The notes beneath the pieces are model-generated. The model worked only from the letters and a program-made list of their open reading frames with translations, did not search any database and was not told the origin of the DNA. From assembly GCF_019578655.1 (NCBI RefSeq), contig NC_063261.1:12222446-12286445 (forward strand): a stretch of 64,000 bases of DNA, written 5' to 3'. Numbering within the stretch: position 1 is the first letter of the stretch; every line of letters begins with the position of its first letter. Source of the DNA: Ricinus communis (taxonomy: Eukaryota > Streptophyta > Magnoliopsida > Malpighiales > Euphorbiaceae). Positions 32,953 through 44,118 of this stretch are shown here, one piece after another. A program made the position numbers and the translations under genes.

Positions 32953-34250
32953 CTAATAAAATGTTTCAAAACAAAAGGTTAAAATATTAGAGATTAAAGA
33001 TAAAAATTGGGGTGCCTCCCAAAAGCGCTTCTTTTTTATGTGATGAGTCTTCTTAGCCGGACTCATGGTGAAAAGCAAACGGGCGTGATCGACGACCATC
33101 CATCCTTCTTCCAAGCAAATGGCTTCAAGTATCCGCTTAGAGGGATAATCGTCAATTTCCTCTTCCCGACTATCAAGCAAGCTGCCAGTATGATGGGCAA
33201 AACTCTCTCCTCGTATAATTGCATGTAGTCATGATGCTCTAGGGGCTCTTCCAATTTGAAAGCTGAAGTTTCACCAATTGGAAGGATTGGCGGTTGGGCA
33301 ATTTCTTCAGGAACGTCGATGGTTTTCTCTAGTCCTTGTCTTGGTTCACTTGCTAGAAGAAACTTGAGCTCCTCCAAGACTTCTTCATTGGATAACTCAT
33401 GCTCATCTTCCATCATCGAAGGGACTTGTGGAAAATCCACCAAAAATTTATCTAACTACAACTCAGCATCATCAACTGTATATTCCTGTTGATAGTCTTT
33501 CAAAGGAATCATGTTCGCCTCTTCCTTTTCTGGTTCCATCTCTATGTTCAAGACATTGTCCTGCACAGAAGCATCATCGTCAAACATAGTAGATAAACCA
33601 GAAAAATTCTCACCTGAACGCAAAGTGATGGCGCTCAAATGTTCCTCGAATTCAGTAGCGTTTGATGAAGTTCCCAATTGCTCTTCAGCTAGTAACTTGA
33701 AGATTAAGCCTACTTGATGCTCTATGTTCTTAATTGAGGCTTGTTGACTTTCAAGTACCCTCTCTGTTTGTTGGAATCTATCATCAAGACTTATAATGAA
33801 CCTCATCATCAGCTCCTCCGACACTAACTCTTCATCTTGAGTTGAAGGTGCAAGATTAGGCTGCTGATGTGGTTGCTGACATTCTGGTGGTTCTAGGCCA
33901 TCTAAGCTCCATCCAAAGGGTGAATGAGTGCTCCACTCTTGATTGTAGGTGCTTCCATACGAGTCATTTGGCCAACTTCCCGTATAATTCACCTATTCGT
34001 AGTTATAAGAACAATGAGCAACATCACTATACAATGGACAATCATTACTCAAATGTAAACCACAATAAAATTCACAAAAAACTTGAGATGAAAGGATAGG
34101 AGTGGAGAGTTGATTGGTAGCCCTGCAAAACGATTCCACTCGAGCTTTTAAAGATGCACGGGTATCCCAATTTTTAGCACTCTCTTGGTTCCTAATCCCA
34201 GTTTCCAACGCATCATACAAAGAGTTTGAATTTAACATTGAACCTCCTTA
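32953..34250 (-). pseudogene. Gag-derived ORF of family B element
   Basis: Minus-strand frames 34238-33993, 33992-33456 and 33443-33063 join with few breaks. They hold a Cys/His cluster (FCEFYCGLHLSNDCPLYSDV), a Gln-rich spacer (ECQQPHQQPN), a long acidic helix-rich part (SEELMMRFIISLDDRFQQTE), the HLSAITLRSG motif typical of Athila Gag C-termini, and the LSNEEVLEELKFL linker. The gag core (RLFPFSLRD) and the protease are absent. It ends with a KKTHHIKKKRFWEAP run (33063-32990) like the pol terminus. I infer a shortened Gag-only product; its role is unknown. Confidence 0.65.
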
Positions 34251-34364
34251 TCATTCACTACCTGAATCATAAACTTAACTAAATAAATATATACAAACAA
34301 AACAGAAATAAAATAAAAAAAGGCCAAATTAACAAATAGCAAATTCACTCTAGTTTTCAAACAT

Positions 34365-34382
34365 TCCCCGGCAACGGCGCCA
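34365..34382 (-). promoter_or_regulatory. Primer-binding site of family B element
   Basis: Minus strand TGGCGCCGTTGCCGGGGA, a perfect match to the Athila tRNA-Asp-type site, six bases after the LTR end. Confidence 0.92.
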
Positions 34383-34388
34383 AAAACT

Positions 34389-35869
34389 TGATGTGTGCTA
34401 CTTGTGTTAGCTACAATATAAGGCAGTGTACCTATCGATGCAGTTTACCACTAATGGCGAGTATCAAGGTCGTATTCCTCGGGAAAGTGAAAGCCCAGAG
34501 TTACTCCTTTATTCTTTATTATATTAACCTAAAATGAATGATGAATAATTTCTAAACTAACTAATAGCTACAAGCTAAGTTCTAAGGGAGATGCAGGAGT
34601 AATTGATAACTAAAATAACCAAGACAAGAAAGCAAACCCAAAGGGAACCTAAACTAGTTAGCAATCAAACAAAAGATAAAGGATTGGTGAGTCTAATTAT
34701 GCTACCCGTGGATGAATTCTTGACCGAATTCGGTTTCTCTCTTGAGATAACCGAATTCCTAAATCTAATAACCTAAAGTTGGAATCTCTTCCTAACAATT
34801 GATTCTTAAATTAGCATTAAGCTTTAATTCGTCTCTATTAAGCTTTGTTAATTCCTAATCCGGCTAGTTAATTATCCTTATCTCTAAGCGATTATTAACC
34901 AGTTCTTGCTATTCAAAATTCCAATTGCCAAATGGACTTCTCAATCACACAAAGCAATCTAAACACATAATTCACAACGTCTCATAATGATGCATTATCT
35001 TATTAATACTGAAAGCAAGAAGAATATAAAACTAACCCAAACAATCCAACAATATAATACTAAGCCAACATAGTAAAGAAATCCTAATGGATTTAATCAA
35101 TATAGCTAATCATGTTCATTATCAAAATCCACAAGAATACAATTACAACAGAGAGTAAAGGTAGAGAAAACCTGATTACACCCTTGGATGAGAGTAAACA
35201 GCCCCAAATCCTTTTGCTCGAATTGAATCGATTCTTATTCCTCTTACTCAATTTGAAAACCAATCAACGAACCTCTCCCAATCTTTAATCTTTGAAGGGA
35301 ATCCGATTGAAACCTTGTTCCAAGTCTCCTTTTCCCTTGGTTTCAGTGAGAAAACCCTTAGGGTGAGAAAAGTTAGGGTTTGGGACGTTCTCCCCCACTT
35401 TCCTTTGGTTCTTTCCTCTTTTCTTTCTTTTAATTAACTCCCTCTGTCGCTGCCAACACAGTCGTGTTCCTAGACATATTGGGAACACGGTTTGGTATTC
35501 CTGGCAGTGTTGGGAACACTGTTTGGTGTTCCTGGCCGTGTTACTCTCTGTAGTCCTGCTCCCTAACGCCTCTTCTTCTTTGATGTCTAATGCACCCAAA
35601 ATGGCCGTGTTGGTGCTCGTGTTGGGAACACGGCCAGTGTTGAAACCAACACGGCCATGTTTAGCTTCCTCATGCTCATAATTAGCTTGTTTCGGCAGCT
35701 TTGACGTCCAATTATGCTCCAATTCTTCCCTTTATCATTCTTTGACTTCTTTTGAACCTAATGCACACAAACAGACGCATAGGGTGAGTGTTGGGACCAA
35801 TTCACATCCAAACGTCCATAAAATTAATTTTAAAAACCTCATTTAGATGTGTGTATTTTACGCACATCA
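34389..35869 (-). repeat. LTR of family B (5' LTR)
   Basis: 1481 bp with TG...CA ends, related to the solo copy at 44119-45558. The part near its start carries CACGG, CCGTGTT and AACACGG words (about 35450-35670). The 3' half shares with A LTRs the block around CGAGTATCAAGGTCG. An ORF of 145 codons overlapping this area (35285-35722) is not conserved in the solo copy and is not called. Confidence 0.88.
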
Positions 35870-36034
35870 CATATCAAGACGGCAAAGCAAAGTGTTTCAC
35901 TAAAATAACATAACATGAAAGGAAAATGAAAGAAAATAACATAAAATGAAAATGCAAAAAGAAACAAAAATAAAGTAAAATAAAAATAAAGAAGGAAAAT
36001 AAAAAGGAAAAGAAAAATAGCATAAATTTTTTTG
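35870..36034 (-). other. Tail of A5 between B insertion and env-like C-terminus
   Basis: Continuation of the A5 tail after the CATAT duplication; purine-rich on the plus strand (35900-36015), the reverse of the tail's pyrimidine-rich start. Confidence 0.75.
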
Positions 36035-36815
36035 TCACTGCTGGTAGTCTACCGAAGGCGCATCCTCACTGGCTGGATCTACTAGAGGGTGAGGAGTAGG
36101 GGAAGGCGCTGGAGGAGGAGGCGATGGTGCTACTACAGGGTCTATGAAGCAACCTGCTAGATCTAACTCCATGTCATCGATGAATCGCTGATTTTGTGCT
36201 CCGGTCTCCACCATCTTCTGAATCTGCTCCGCCATTAGGTTTGTCTGGGCGGCCTGCCTATCCAGCCCATGCATAAACTGCTGGAGCATATCGTTTAAAC
36301 CCTGAAACTATGCCCTAGTATCCTCTTGAAACTGCCCAAAGTCTTTTCTATGCTGCACAAACTCAATATAGTGTTATTGCTATAAATCACAAACTCGATC
36401 TAGCCGGTCAGCCAAAGCACTAATCTGAGCACTCGTTGTCCCTGCAGAATAAGAAGAGGAGGCTCCAGATGTAGGCATAAACACTCTGGCTGGGTTAGGA
36501 ATCCTAACATCTGCAATCTCAACCGTCGGGTCTTGGGCTCCTCTAGTTGCTGTCTTTTTAGCCTCCCTTACTATTGCCCTGACGAGCTTGTACTCTATGC
36601 CATGTGGGTGTCAATTAGCCATGATCATCTGCATGTTGATCATTTGTCTAATCCCTAGTGGTGTCATATCACCAATCTGAGAAAGCTCTGATAGATAGTC
36701 GTCCACTACATCCAGTCTCTTGGCTAACCTAGTGAGATACAGGCCAAAATAGCAGTGCATCTTCTTCTAGGTGTCGACTATGAATGAACTGACTTGACGA
36801 GCCAACATATATCCT
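36035..36815 (-). pseudogene. Env-like ORF C-terminus (A5)
   Basis: The minus-strand frame 36289-36035 gives MLQQFMHGLDRQAAQTNLMA, IDDMELDLAGCFIDP and a Pro-rich tail (APSPPPPAPSPTPHP). Upstream (36815-36290) are RIPNPARVFMPTSGASSSYS and the HPHGIEYKLVRAIVRE region, with stops. It ends at 36815, where the sequence turns to the plus strand. Confidence 0.75.
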
Positions 36816-36817
36816 AA

Positions 36818-38138
36818 GATCTAAGGTGTTGTTTCTTTTTTATCTTTGATTTTTCTTACCTGTCATGACAATTTTAAGTAAGTCTCTTTACCTTTTCCTT
36901 TTATTTGATTAAATTTGATTTTTCTTCTATGTAATTTTTATTATTTAGGACCTTTTGATATGCTTTAGTAGTTTGCTTTATTACACTGCTTAAATTTGAC
37001 TTAGATTAGATTTAGTTAAGACTAGTTACTATGTTTATATGATTTTGAATAATGAAATGTTAAGTGTGGGGTTTGGCAGCAATAAAGTTTATTTATGGCA
37101 TTTTATTATGAAAAATTAATAGCATAAATTTTCTTTATTTGGTGCAGGATAAAGTGAGCTGGAATGTAATTGTGAATTAGTTTTCTACGGAAGATTGAGG
37201 CTTTAGTCTTAGTTTTAAGTCTAAAGTTTTCTATTAGTCAAATTATAGTCATTATGCTGTTTAACTTTTGATATAATTTATGTTAACTTGATTTCTTATT
37301 CGAATACTAATGATTGACTGTATTAGGCAATGTGAGGGACTACGATCAATCATGTCGAAAGCAACCGCAACACGCCGCTACCAGCAAGCGCCCGCGTGGC
37401 GAAGGGACATCTTTCTCCACTTCACCTTCATCAGCACTAGCACCAGCACCAGCACTCGCACCAACACCAGCACTAGCACCAGCACCTCCACCACAATAAC
37501 AACTGTGTCCGAGCATGAAGAGCACCAGCTGCAAATCCACCTGCACCTGGTCGACATCCCTTATGGGCATTTCAGAATGCGAATAACGAGAGCCGCTTCC
37601 AAGTCATGAGATGGAAGTAAGTGATGGCTGGACGTTGCATCGACTTTATATCCCTAAAGAGAGTGGGATTGGCTAAGAATGTGCGTGCCCTGTTCGAAAC
37701 TCTGCCATACGCACGGTTCTTCGACATTATTGAGCCAACCTACCGCGAGCTCACAATTGAATTCCTCAGCACCTTCTTCCTGCAATAAAAAATGACAAAT
37801 TGGCATCAGCCTGATGCAATTTACTTCAGACTTGGAGGAAGGGAGTTTTCAATGTCAGTTCCACAATTCGGCATGCATTTGGGATTATGGACTGAGCAGG
37901 AGACCTCGAGCGAGGAGTATCAGGGATGCATCTACATTAACCCAATCTCGTACGATACCATGTGGGATTCATTAGTACTCAGGCCAGAATCATACTACCC
38001 TAGCAAGTCTAAGGCGTCTAGCCTTCCGGATCATCTCCGCTATCTCTATACTTTATTAGCTTACACGATTACATGCAGGGGAGATAGTTTTAGAGCAGTC
38101 ATAAAGACCGATGTATTCATGCTCTAGGCTATGCAATA
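36818..38138 (+). mobile_element. Inverted env-like leader and N-terminus inside A5
   Basis: Within minus-strand A5 this 1.3-kb block is on the plus strand. It carries the env-like leader, the intron 36878-37326 (GTAAGT...TATTAG) and the ORF. The start codon is changed (GTG for ATG at 37332), followed by RDYDQSCRKQPQHAATSKRP. An expanded six-base repeat (about 37430-37490) encodes Ala/Pro. Then FISLKRVGLAKNVRALFETL, an open frame 37792-38127 (MSVPQFGMHLGLWTEQETSS, RPESYYPSKSKASSLPDHLR) and a stop near 38127. The right breakpoint falls in the same env codons as in A3. Confidence 0.75.
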
Positions 38139-38628
38139 TTGTAATGGTCAGCATGACCTGGTGTTGCTGCCTGTGGTGCCTTCGGAAGCCGTGTTGGACG
38201 GCTGGTTTTGCTTTGTGATTTACGTGCATCTCCATCACGGGCTGGGGCACGGGCATGGTGACTTGCACGGCCTGGTGTTGAAGCTTGTGGTGGCCTCGGA
38301 AGCTGTGGAGGATGGCTATTTTCCCAAGCTCTTCATTTGCATATTTATCACGGGTATGACTCCGGCCCTACTGATCAGCACAGCCTGCGGATCCAACCTG
38401 TGATGCCCACGGAAACTCCGGTGGACAGGTGAAATCTGAGCTTTCCTTCGCCATCTCGAGTTGCCAAACTCCCTACTTGCATTTAACATATATACGCATA
38501 CATTTAGGCTGTAATTCAAGTAAAGATATCAAACAGGGAAGTTTGTCTTCACCAATTACCAAAAATCTAACTTAAGTTACTCAAACCCTAGATTCATACA
38601 ACTATGTTTAATATATAAAGTAAGTGTT
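38139..38628 (-). promoter_or_regulatory. Pol-env spacer of A5 with CACGG cluster
   Basis: Minus-strand equivalent of 9000-9720. CACGG, GGCCTGG and CCGTG words lie at 38170-38400; the rest is AT-rich. The TATA box and leader that should follow are in the inverted block, so the promoter is split from its gene in this copy. Confidence 0.5.
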
Positions 38629-40075
38629 CTAAAGATCATCAAGCATGTAAACGATTGATAACATAAAAGTAAATAGAAAAACATAAATCATGTTAACACG
38701 CTGCTCAATCTCCAATGAGTTTCCATGATACCCCTTGAGCCTATGTCCGTTGACCTTGAAATCACCCTTCTTAGGATGATGAAGTTCGACTGTGCCATAT
38801 GGGAAAACTTGCTTAACCACGAATGGCCTCGACCATCGACTCTGAGCTTCCTTGGAAATAAACGAAGACATGAGTTATATAGCAATACTCTACCTCCAAT
38901 CTGAAACTCCTTGGGACCTTTGAGCCTCTAATCATGCCACTTCTTTGTCTTAGCCTTGTAAATTGAAGAGTTTTTATAAGCTTGTTGACGCCACTCCTCT
39001 AATTCACTGAGTTGCCATTGTCTTTCCTTACCTGCAGAATCAACATCAAAATTGCAAGTTTTAAGGGCCCAAAGAGCCTTATGTTCTAATTCGACAGCTA
39101 AATGACAAGACTTCCCATACACAAGCCTATAGGGCGTAAAACCTATGAAGGTCCTATATGCAATTCTAAATGCCCATAATGCATCATCTAGTTTCGAAGC
39201 CCAATCCTTCCTACTTATACCTATAGTTCTCTCTAAGATGCGTTTTAAACCTCTATTAGTAACCTCAACTTGCCCACTGGTCTGTGGGTGATAGGGAGTA
39301 GAGAACCGATGCGTTACACCATAGCGCCTGATTGCCTTCTCCAATTGAGCGTTGCAGAAATGTGTTCCCTGTCACTAATTAGCACTCTAGGTGTGCCGAA
39401 CCTAGTAAATAACCTCTTAAGGAACTTGCAGACAACTCTGGCATCATCCGTAGGTAAGGCCTGTGCCTCAAGCCATTTGGAGAAATACTCAATAGCCACG
39501 AGGATATACTTATTGCCATTTGAAGAAGGGAAGGGTCCCATGAAGTCAATATCCCAAACATCAAATATCTCAACAGTCTGCATACTAGTTTGGGGCATTT
39601 CATCACGGGAAAATATGTTACCTGAGCGCTGACAAGCGTCGCAAACCTGAACAAATGTCCTAGCATCCTGGAAGATAGTTGGCCAACAAAAGCTTGCATC
39701 TAACACCTTCCTAGCAGTATGGTCTGCCGCTTGATGACCTCCTACGGGTCCCTGATGACAGTGCCTCAAAATCTAGAGACTCTCTTCGCCATAAACACAT
39801 CGGTGAATGACCTGGTCTACACACACTCGATATAGGAAGGGATCTTTCCAAATGTAGTATTTCAAATCAGTAAAGAATTTCTTCTTTTGCTGATAAGTCA
39901 TACCCTTTGGTAAGACCCTAGCCACAAGGTAGTTAGCATAATCAGAAAACCAAGGAGAATCAGAATATACCTTCAATGAATACAAGTGCTCCTTTGGAAA
40001 TCGATCATCTATCGTGCTCTCTTCAAGTGCTTCCAAGCTTAGATTCTGCAGTCTGGATAGGTGATCCACTGTCAA
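38629..40075 (-). pseudogene. Integrase domain of Athila pol (A5)
   Basis: The zinc site has H residues around [13 protein letters not shown] and the pair [10 protein letters not shown] (39769-39620). The core shows [26 protein letters not shown] (the following GTHF is altered) and QVEVTNRGLKRILERTIGIS (39344-39230) with Glu. The C-terminus has SRWSRPFVVKQVFPYG and NGHRLKGYHG (38871-38700). It is the least damaged integrase here. Breaks at about 39345 and 38900. Confidence 0.88.
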
Positions 40076-41320
40076 ATTTTATGCGCCCTTCTTATCTCTA
40101 ATCTCAATGTCTTGCAACAATAAAATCCATCTGATCAATCTCGGCTTAGCATCATTCTTATTAAACAAATACCTCAAAGCTTGATAAGATGAGGTATGAT
40201 CTGAATTTGTCGAAGGCATAAACAACAGCCAGCAACTCCTTCTATGTAGTAGCTCAATGCTCTTGGGCTCCTGTCAAAGTCTTGCTAGCATAGTAAATGG
40301 GTTAGAACTTTTTATCAAACCTGTGTCCAAGTACAACTCCAACTGCATAGTCACTAGCATCGCACATTATTCAAAGGGCAGTCCCTAATCAAGCGAAGCC
40401 ATGATAGGGGTTGTGGTCAATAGTTTCTTTAATAGCTCAAAAGAAGATAAGCATACATCATAAAAAAGGAAAGGTGCATCCTTAACTAGTAATTGAGTAA
40501 GAGGCCTAGAAATCTTAGAGAAATTTCTATTAAACCTTCTGTAGAACCTACCATGGCCTAAGAAACTCCTAACAGCCTTAACAGAACTAGGGGGTGGCAG
40601 CTTAGATATGGTTTCTATTTTAGCTCTATCAACTTCCATCCCTGCATGTGAAATCTTATGCTCTAGAACAATTCCCTCTCTCACCATAAAATGACACTTT
40701 TCCCAATTTAGCACCAAGTTAGCCTAAATGCACCTAGCTAACATGCGTTCTGAATTTGCCAAACAATGAGAAAATGAATTACCAAAAATAGAGGAGTCAT
40801 CCATAAATACCTCCATTGACTCCTCAATCATTACATAAAAAATGGCCATCATACACCACTAAAACATAGCCGGCGCATTGCATAGACCAAAAGGCATCCG
40901 TCTATAAGCAAAGGTCCTATAGGGGCAGGTAAAAGTCTTCTTCTCTTGGTCTTCAGGTGCAATTGGAATCTAAAAATATCCTGAAAAACCATTAAGGAAA
41001 CAATAAAACATATGTCCTGCCAATCTTTCTAACATCTGGTCAATGAAAGGAAGAGGGAAGTGATCCTTCCGAGTTGCATCATTAAGCCTCATGTAATCAA
41101 TGCAAACTTAGAATCCTGTAACCGTCCGTGTAGGTATCAGCTCATCCTTCTCATTGGGAATTACTATCATGCCTGCTTTCTTCGGCACAACCTGCATAGG
41201 GCTCACCCAAGAACTGTCAGAAATAGGACAAATCATACCTGCATCAAGGAGCTTAATTACCTCCTTTTTCACTATTTCCTTCATGTTCGGGTTAAGCCGC
41301 CTCTATGGCTGAACTATTGT
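40060..41320 (-). pseudogene. Reverse transcriptase and RNase H of Athila pol (A5)
   Basis: RT runs from the NPNMKEIVKKEVIKLL start (about 41300) down to the thumb (PPPSSVKAVRSFLGHGRFYR, about 40590-40530). The catalytic motif EVFMDDSSIFGNSF (40815-40775) keeps both Asp residues, unlike A1 and A2. RNase H follows to about 40060 with LLAVVYAFDKF and WILLLQDIEIRDKKGA. Stops, for example near 40722, prevent a full product. Confidence 0.86.
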
Positions 41321-42310
41321 TCTATAGCTATTTCCATAAAAATCTTATGAGAACAAAAACTAGGGTTGATCCCGGGAATATCAGCAATCTTGTAGGCAAA
41401 GGCCTTCTTATACATCTTGAGTGAGTCTAGAGTTTTTGCTCGCTCATCAAGTGTCAAATCTGCTGCAATAATCATAGGCAACTTTTCTTCCTCATCCAAG
41501 AAACCATAGCTCAAGTGCTTAGGTAACTCCTTCAATTCTAAGGCCGAGGGGTCCTCGAAAGAAGACTTTACTTTCTGCACTTCTGACCTGTCAAGAGAAA
41601 GAAAAGGGTCAGTAGAACAGCTAGGCTCAGTAGCTAACAAACTAGTGAGCTGCTCCAACACTTGCTAGTTGGACAGCTCCTCCTCATCTCCTTGCAATGC
41701 TACCTGCAAAGGATCATCAAGCAATATTTCCTGTAAATGAGACTTAACCACATCATCCACAATATCAATAGAAAACACAATATCATCATGGTCTAAAGAA
41801 TATTTCATGGTAGTAGCTAGGTCAAACGTAATGGTCTCATCATCTACCTTAAGCTAAAGCTTTGCATCACAAACATCTATAATAGCCCTAGATGTTGCAA
41901 GAAAGGGTCTACCTACGATCAAAGGAAAAGTACTCTCACCTTCTATGTCCATAACTACAAAATCCACAGGAAAAATAAACTTGTCTACCTTAACAAGAAC
42001 ATCTTCAATAATACCCCTAGGAATCTTAACAGTCCTATCATCTAACTAAATGCTCATCCTAGTGGGCTTAGGTTCACTCAAACCTAACTTATCAAACAAA
42101 CTAGTGGGCATCAAATTAATACTAGATCCTAAATTAGCTAATGCACCACTAATAGGCAGTTCGCCAATAATGCAGGGAACAGTAAAACTCCGTGGATCTC
42201 TCCTTTTAAGTGACAGCTTGTTCTAAAAAAGAGTTGAACACTCCTCGTTCAGAGTCACTAGTCCCAAATCCTCCAGCTTCCTTTTGTTACTCAAAATTTC
42301 CTTTAAGAAC
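41314..42310 (-). pseudogene. Protease and PR-RT linker of Athila pol (A5)
   Basis: Protease motif ANLGSSINLMPTSLFDKLGL (about 42135-42080) again has Asn where the family has the catalytic Asp. Then [39 protein letters not shown] and the acidic linker. The frame 41661-41314 is open (ALELKELPKHLSYGFLDEEE, LPMIIAADLTLDER) and ends at the start of RT. Confidence 0.83.
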
Positions 42311-44041
42311 TTGGCATACTTCGGCATCTATGAAATAGCTTCAACAAAAGGTAGGTTAATACGCAGTTGTTTAAACAAGTCAAGAAACTTACCAAACTGC
42401 TTATTAACCTTCTTTTGCTTAAGTCGAGCAGGGTAGGGGGACTGGTGGCTGGTACTCTCTCACACGGTTCTTTTGCTTGTCTTCCACCTTCTCTTCTTTT
42501 ATCGCCTCAGGCTCTAGCTCATTCCTAGCTGGCTTATCCTGCATGGAAACATCATCATCATCAGCTAATGGTAAATAGCTAGATAACTGCTTACCTGATC
42601 GCAAGGTGATAGCCTTGCAATGCTCCCTTGGGTTTGACTACATTGTCTTTGGGAGGCGATCCTTGTAGCCTTTTAGGCGACATCTTAGAAATCTTGCCTA
42701 ACTCGACTCTTGAGTTACGAATGGGCCTGCGATTTCTAAGAGCACCGCTGTCGATCTCTAAACCTCATCTCAGTTAACATGATAAACTTCATCATCAGCT
42801 CCTCCAAGTTAGATTTCTTCTCAACTGATGGAGGAATCTGTGATGGTACAGCCTGCTGCTATTGCTGTGGTGGTTGCTAATGCAGTCTCTGAAAGCTTGG
42901 TAGACCCTGGGCGTTGTTATTTCTCCAACCGAAGCCAGGGTTGTATATATTGCTGTATGGGTTATTCTATTGTCTAGGTGCATTACGCATGTAGTCTACC
43001 TGTTCAAGGTCAGCAGAAATAATAAAAGATGAAGAATTAGAAGTTGAAGCAAACATACCTCCCGCATTACAGTTTGCACCGTAATGCGAGCCACCACAAA
43101 ACTCACAGCTTATCTGGGCTACATGAACCAGCATCTGAAGCTGGTCTAACTTCTTAGTCAATAGCTCCAACTGAGCTGCCAAGGCTCCTGTAGAATCCAA
43201 ATGATTGACCACTCCTTGCCTCACTGGTCGGCTCCTAAAAGACTGCCACTGATAATTATTCATGGCCATCTCATCTATTAAGTTCTGAACCTGCTCGGAC
43301 GTCTTATTGTTCAGTGCCCCTCTTACTGCTGCATCAACCATCTGTCTAGTAGCAAGGTTCAAACCACTGTAAAATGTCTGAACCTGCATCCAGACTGGTA
43401 GACCGTGGTGTGGACAGCATCTCAACAAGTCTTTGTACCTCTCCCAGGCAACATACATGCTCTCATCTTCCATCTGCACAAAGAAGAAGTGTCATTCCTC
43501 AGTTTACTAGTCTTAGCTGGAGGAAAGTACTTGTAGAGAAATTTCTCAGCCAATTATCTCCATGTCGTAATAGTGTTGGCTGGGAGTGACTGCAACCATC
43601 CTTTCGTTCGGTCCCTCAGAGAAAAAGGAAATAGCCTCACCGAATGGCATCATCAGTTGTTCCAATTATCTTGAAGGTGTTGCAGATCTCCCAGAAGTTG
43701 GCGATGTGAGCATTTGGGTCCTCGCTCGGCAGTTCCCCAAACTGTACACTATTTTACACCATCTGTATCACGTTTGGTTTTATTTTGGAATTATTGGCTG
43801 CCACAGGTGGTCGCAATATACTCGTTTGTGTCCCCTCAAAAGAAGGTCTAGCAAACTCATACATTGTCCTGGCTTCATCTGCAACCCGATTGTTGTCTCC
43901 CATCCCTGCTGGTCTATTCATAGGGGCTTCAAACTCTATCCATGCCTCCTCTTCTTCTTGCATACGCTTCCTCAATAAATGGAGGGATCACTCTGGTTTA
44001 GCAAGAGGGTCTACAGGAATAGGATTAGAGCTCTTGGTCAT
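42311..44041 (-). pseudogene. Athila gag pseudogene (A5)
   Basis: ATG at 44041-44039 (MTKSSNPIPVDPLAKPE), then MRKRMQEEEEAWIEFEAP, the core (LQSLPANTITTW, FLYKYFPPAKT; about 43620-43480) and the open frame 43479-42967. That frame contains VPVWMQVQTFYSG-type text and a variant zinc knuckle CEFCGGSHYGANC (C-x2-C-x3-H-x4-C). The ITLRSGKQLSS motif is at about 42610. Stops at several places, notably near 43482 and 43978. Confidence 0.86.
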
Positions 44042-44118
44042 AAACTACCTGAAACAGAAAAGCAGCAAGCAAAGAACACAAGAATAAATACAATAATAAA
44101 GAATATATATATATATAT
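44042..44118 (-). other. A5 leader between gag and nested solo LTR
   Basis: Short AT-rich 5' leader of A5 with a (TA)n run at 44103-44118 that served as target for the B LTR. Confidence 0.6.

Larger units (their letters stand above)
31285..35869 (-). mobile_element. Non-autonomous family B element with inverted LTR-start termini
   Basis: A 4585-bp insertion flanked by 5-bp target duplications CATAT (31280-31284 and 35870-35874). Minus-strand order: LTR (35869-34389), primer site (34382-34365), gag-derived ORF (34250 to about 33000), long non-coding region, then no 3' LTR. Instead the last 35 bp (31319-31285) repeat the first 35 bp of the LTR in inverted orientation (compare 35835-35869), both beginning TGATGTGCGT. 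The joint is inside the stem-loop that normally precedes the polypurine tract (TGTCCTCAAGC at 31319). It lacks protease, RT and integrase, so it must have moved with enzymes from another element. Confidence 0.85.

Noticed and set aside
35285..35722. 145-codon ORF in the family B LTR
   Set aside because: The solo LTR at 44119-45558 has only short pieces (about 44142-44502) of this frame. It overlaps repeated CACGG words and has no known domain.
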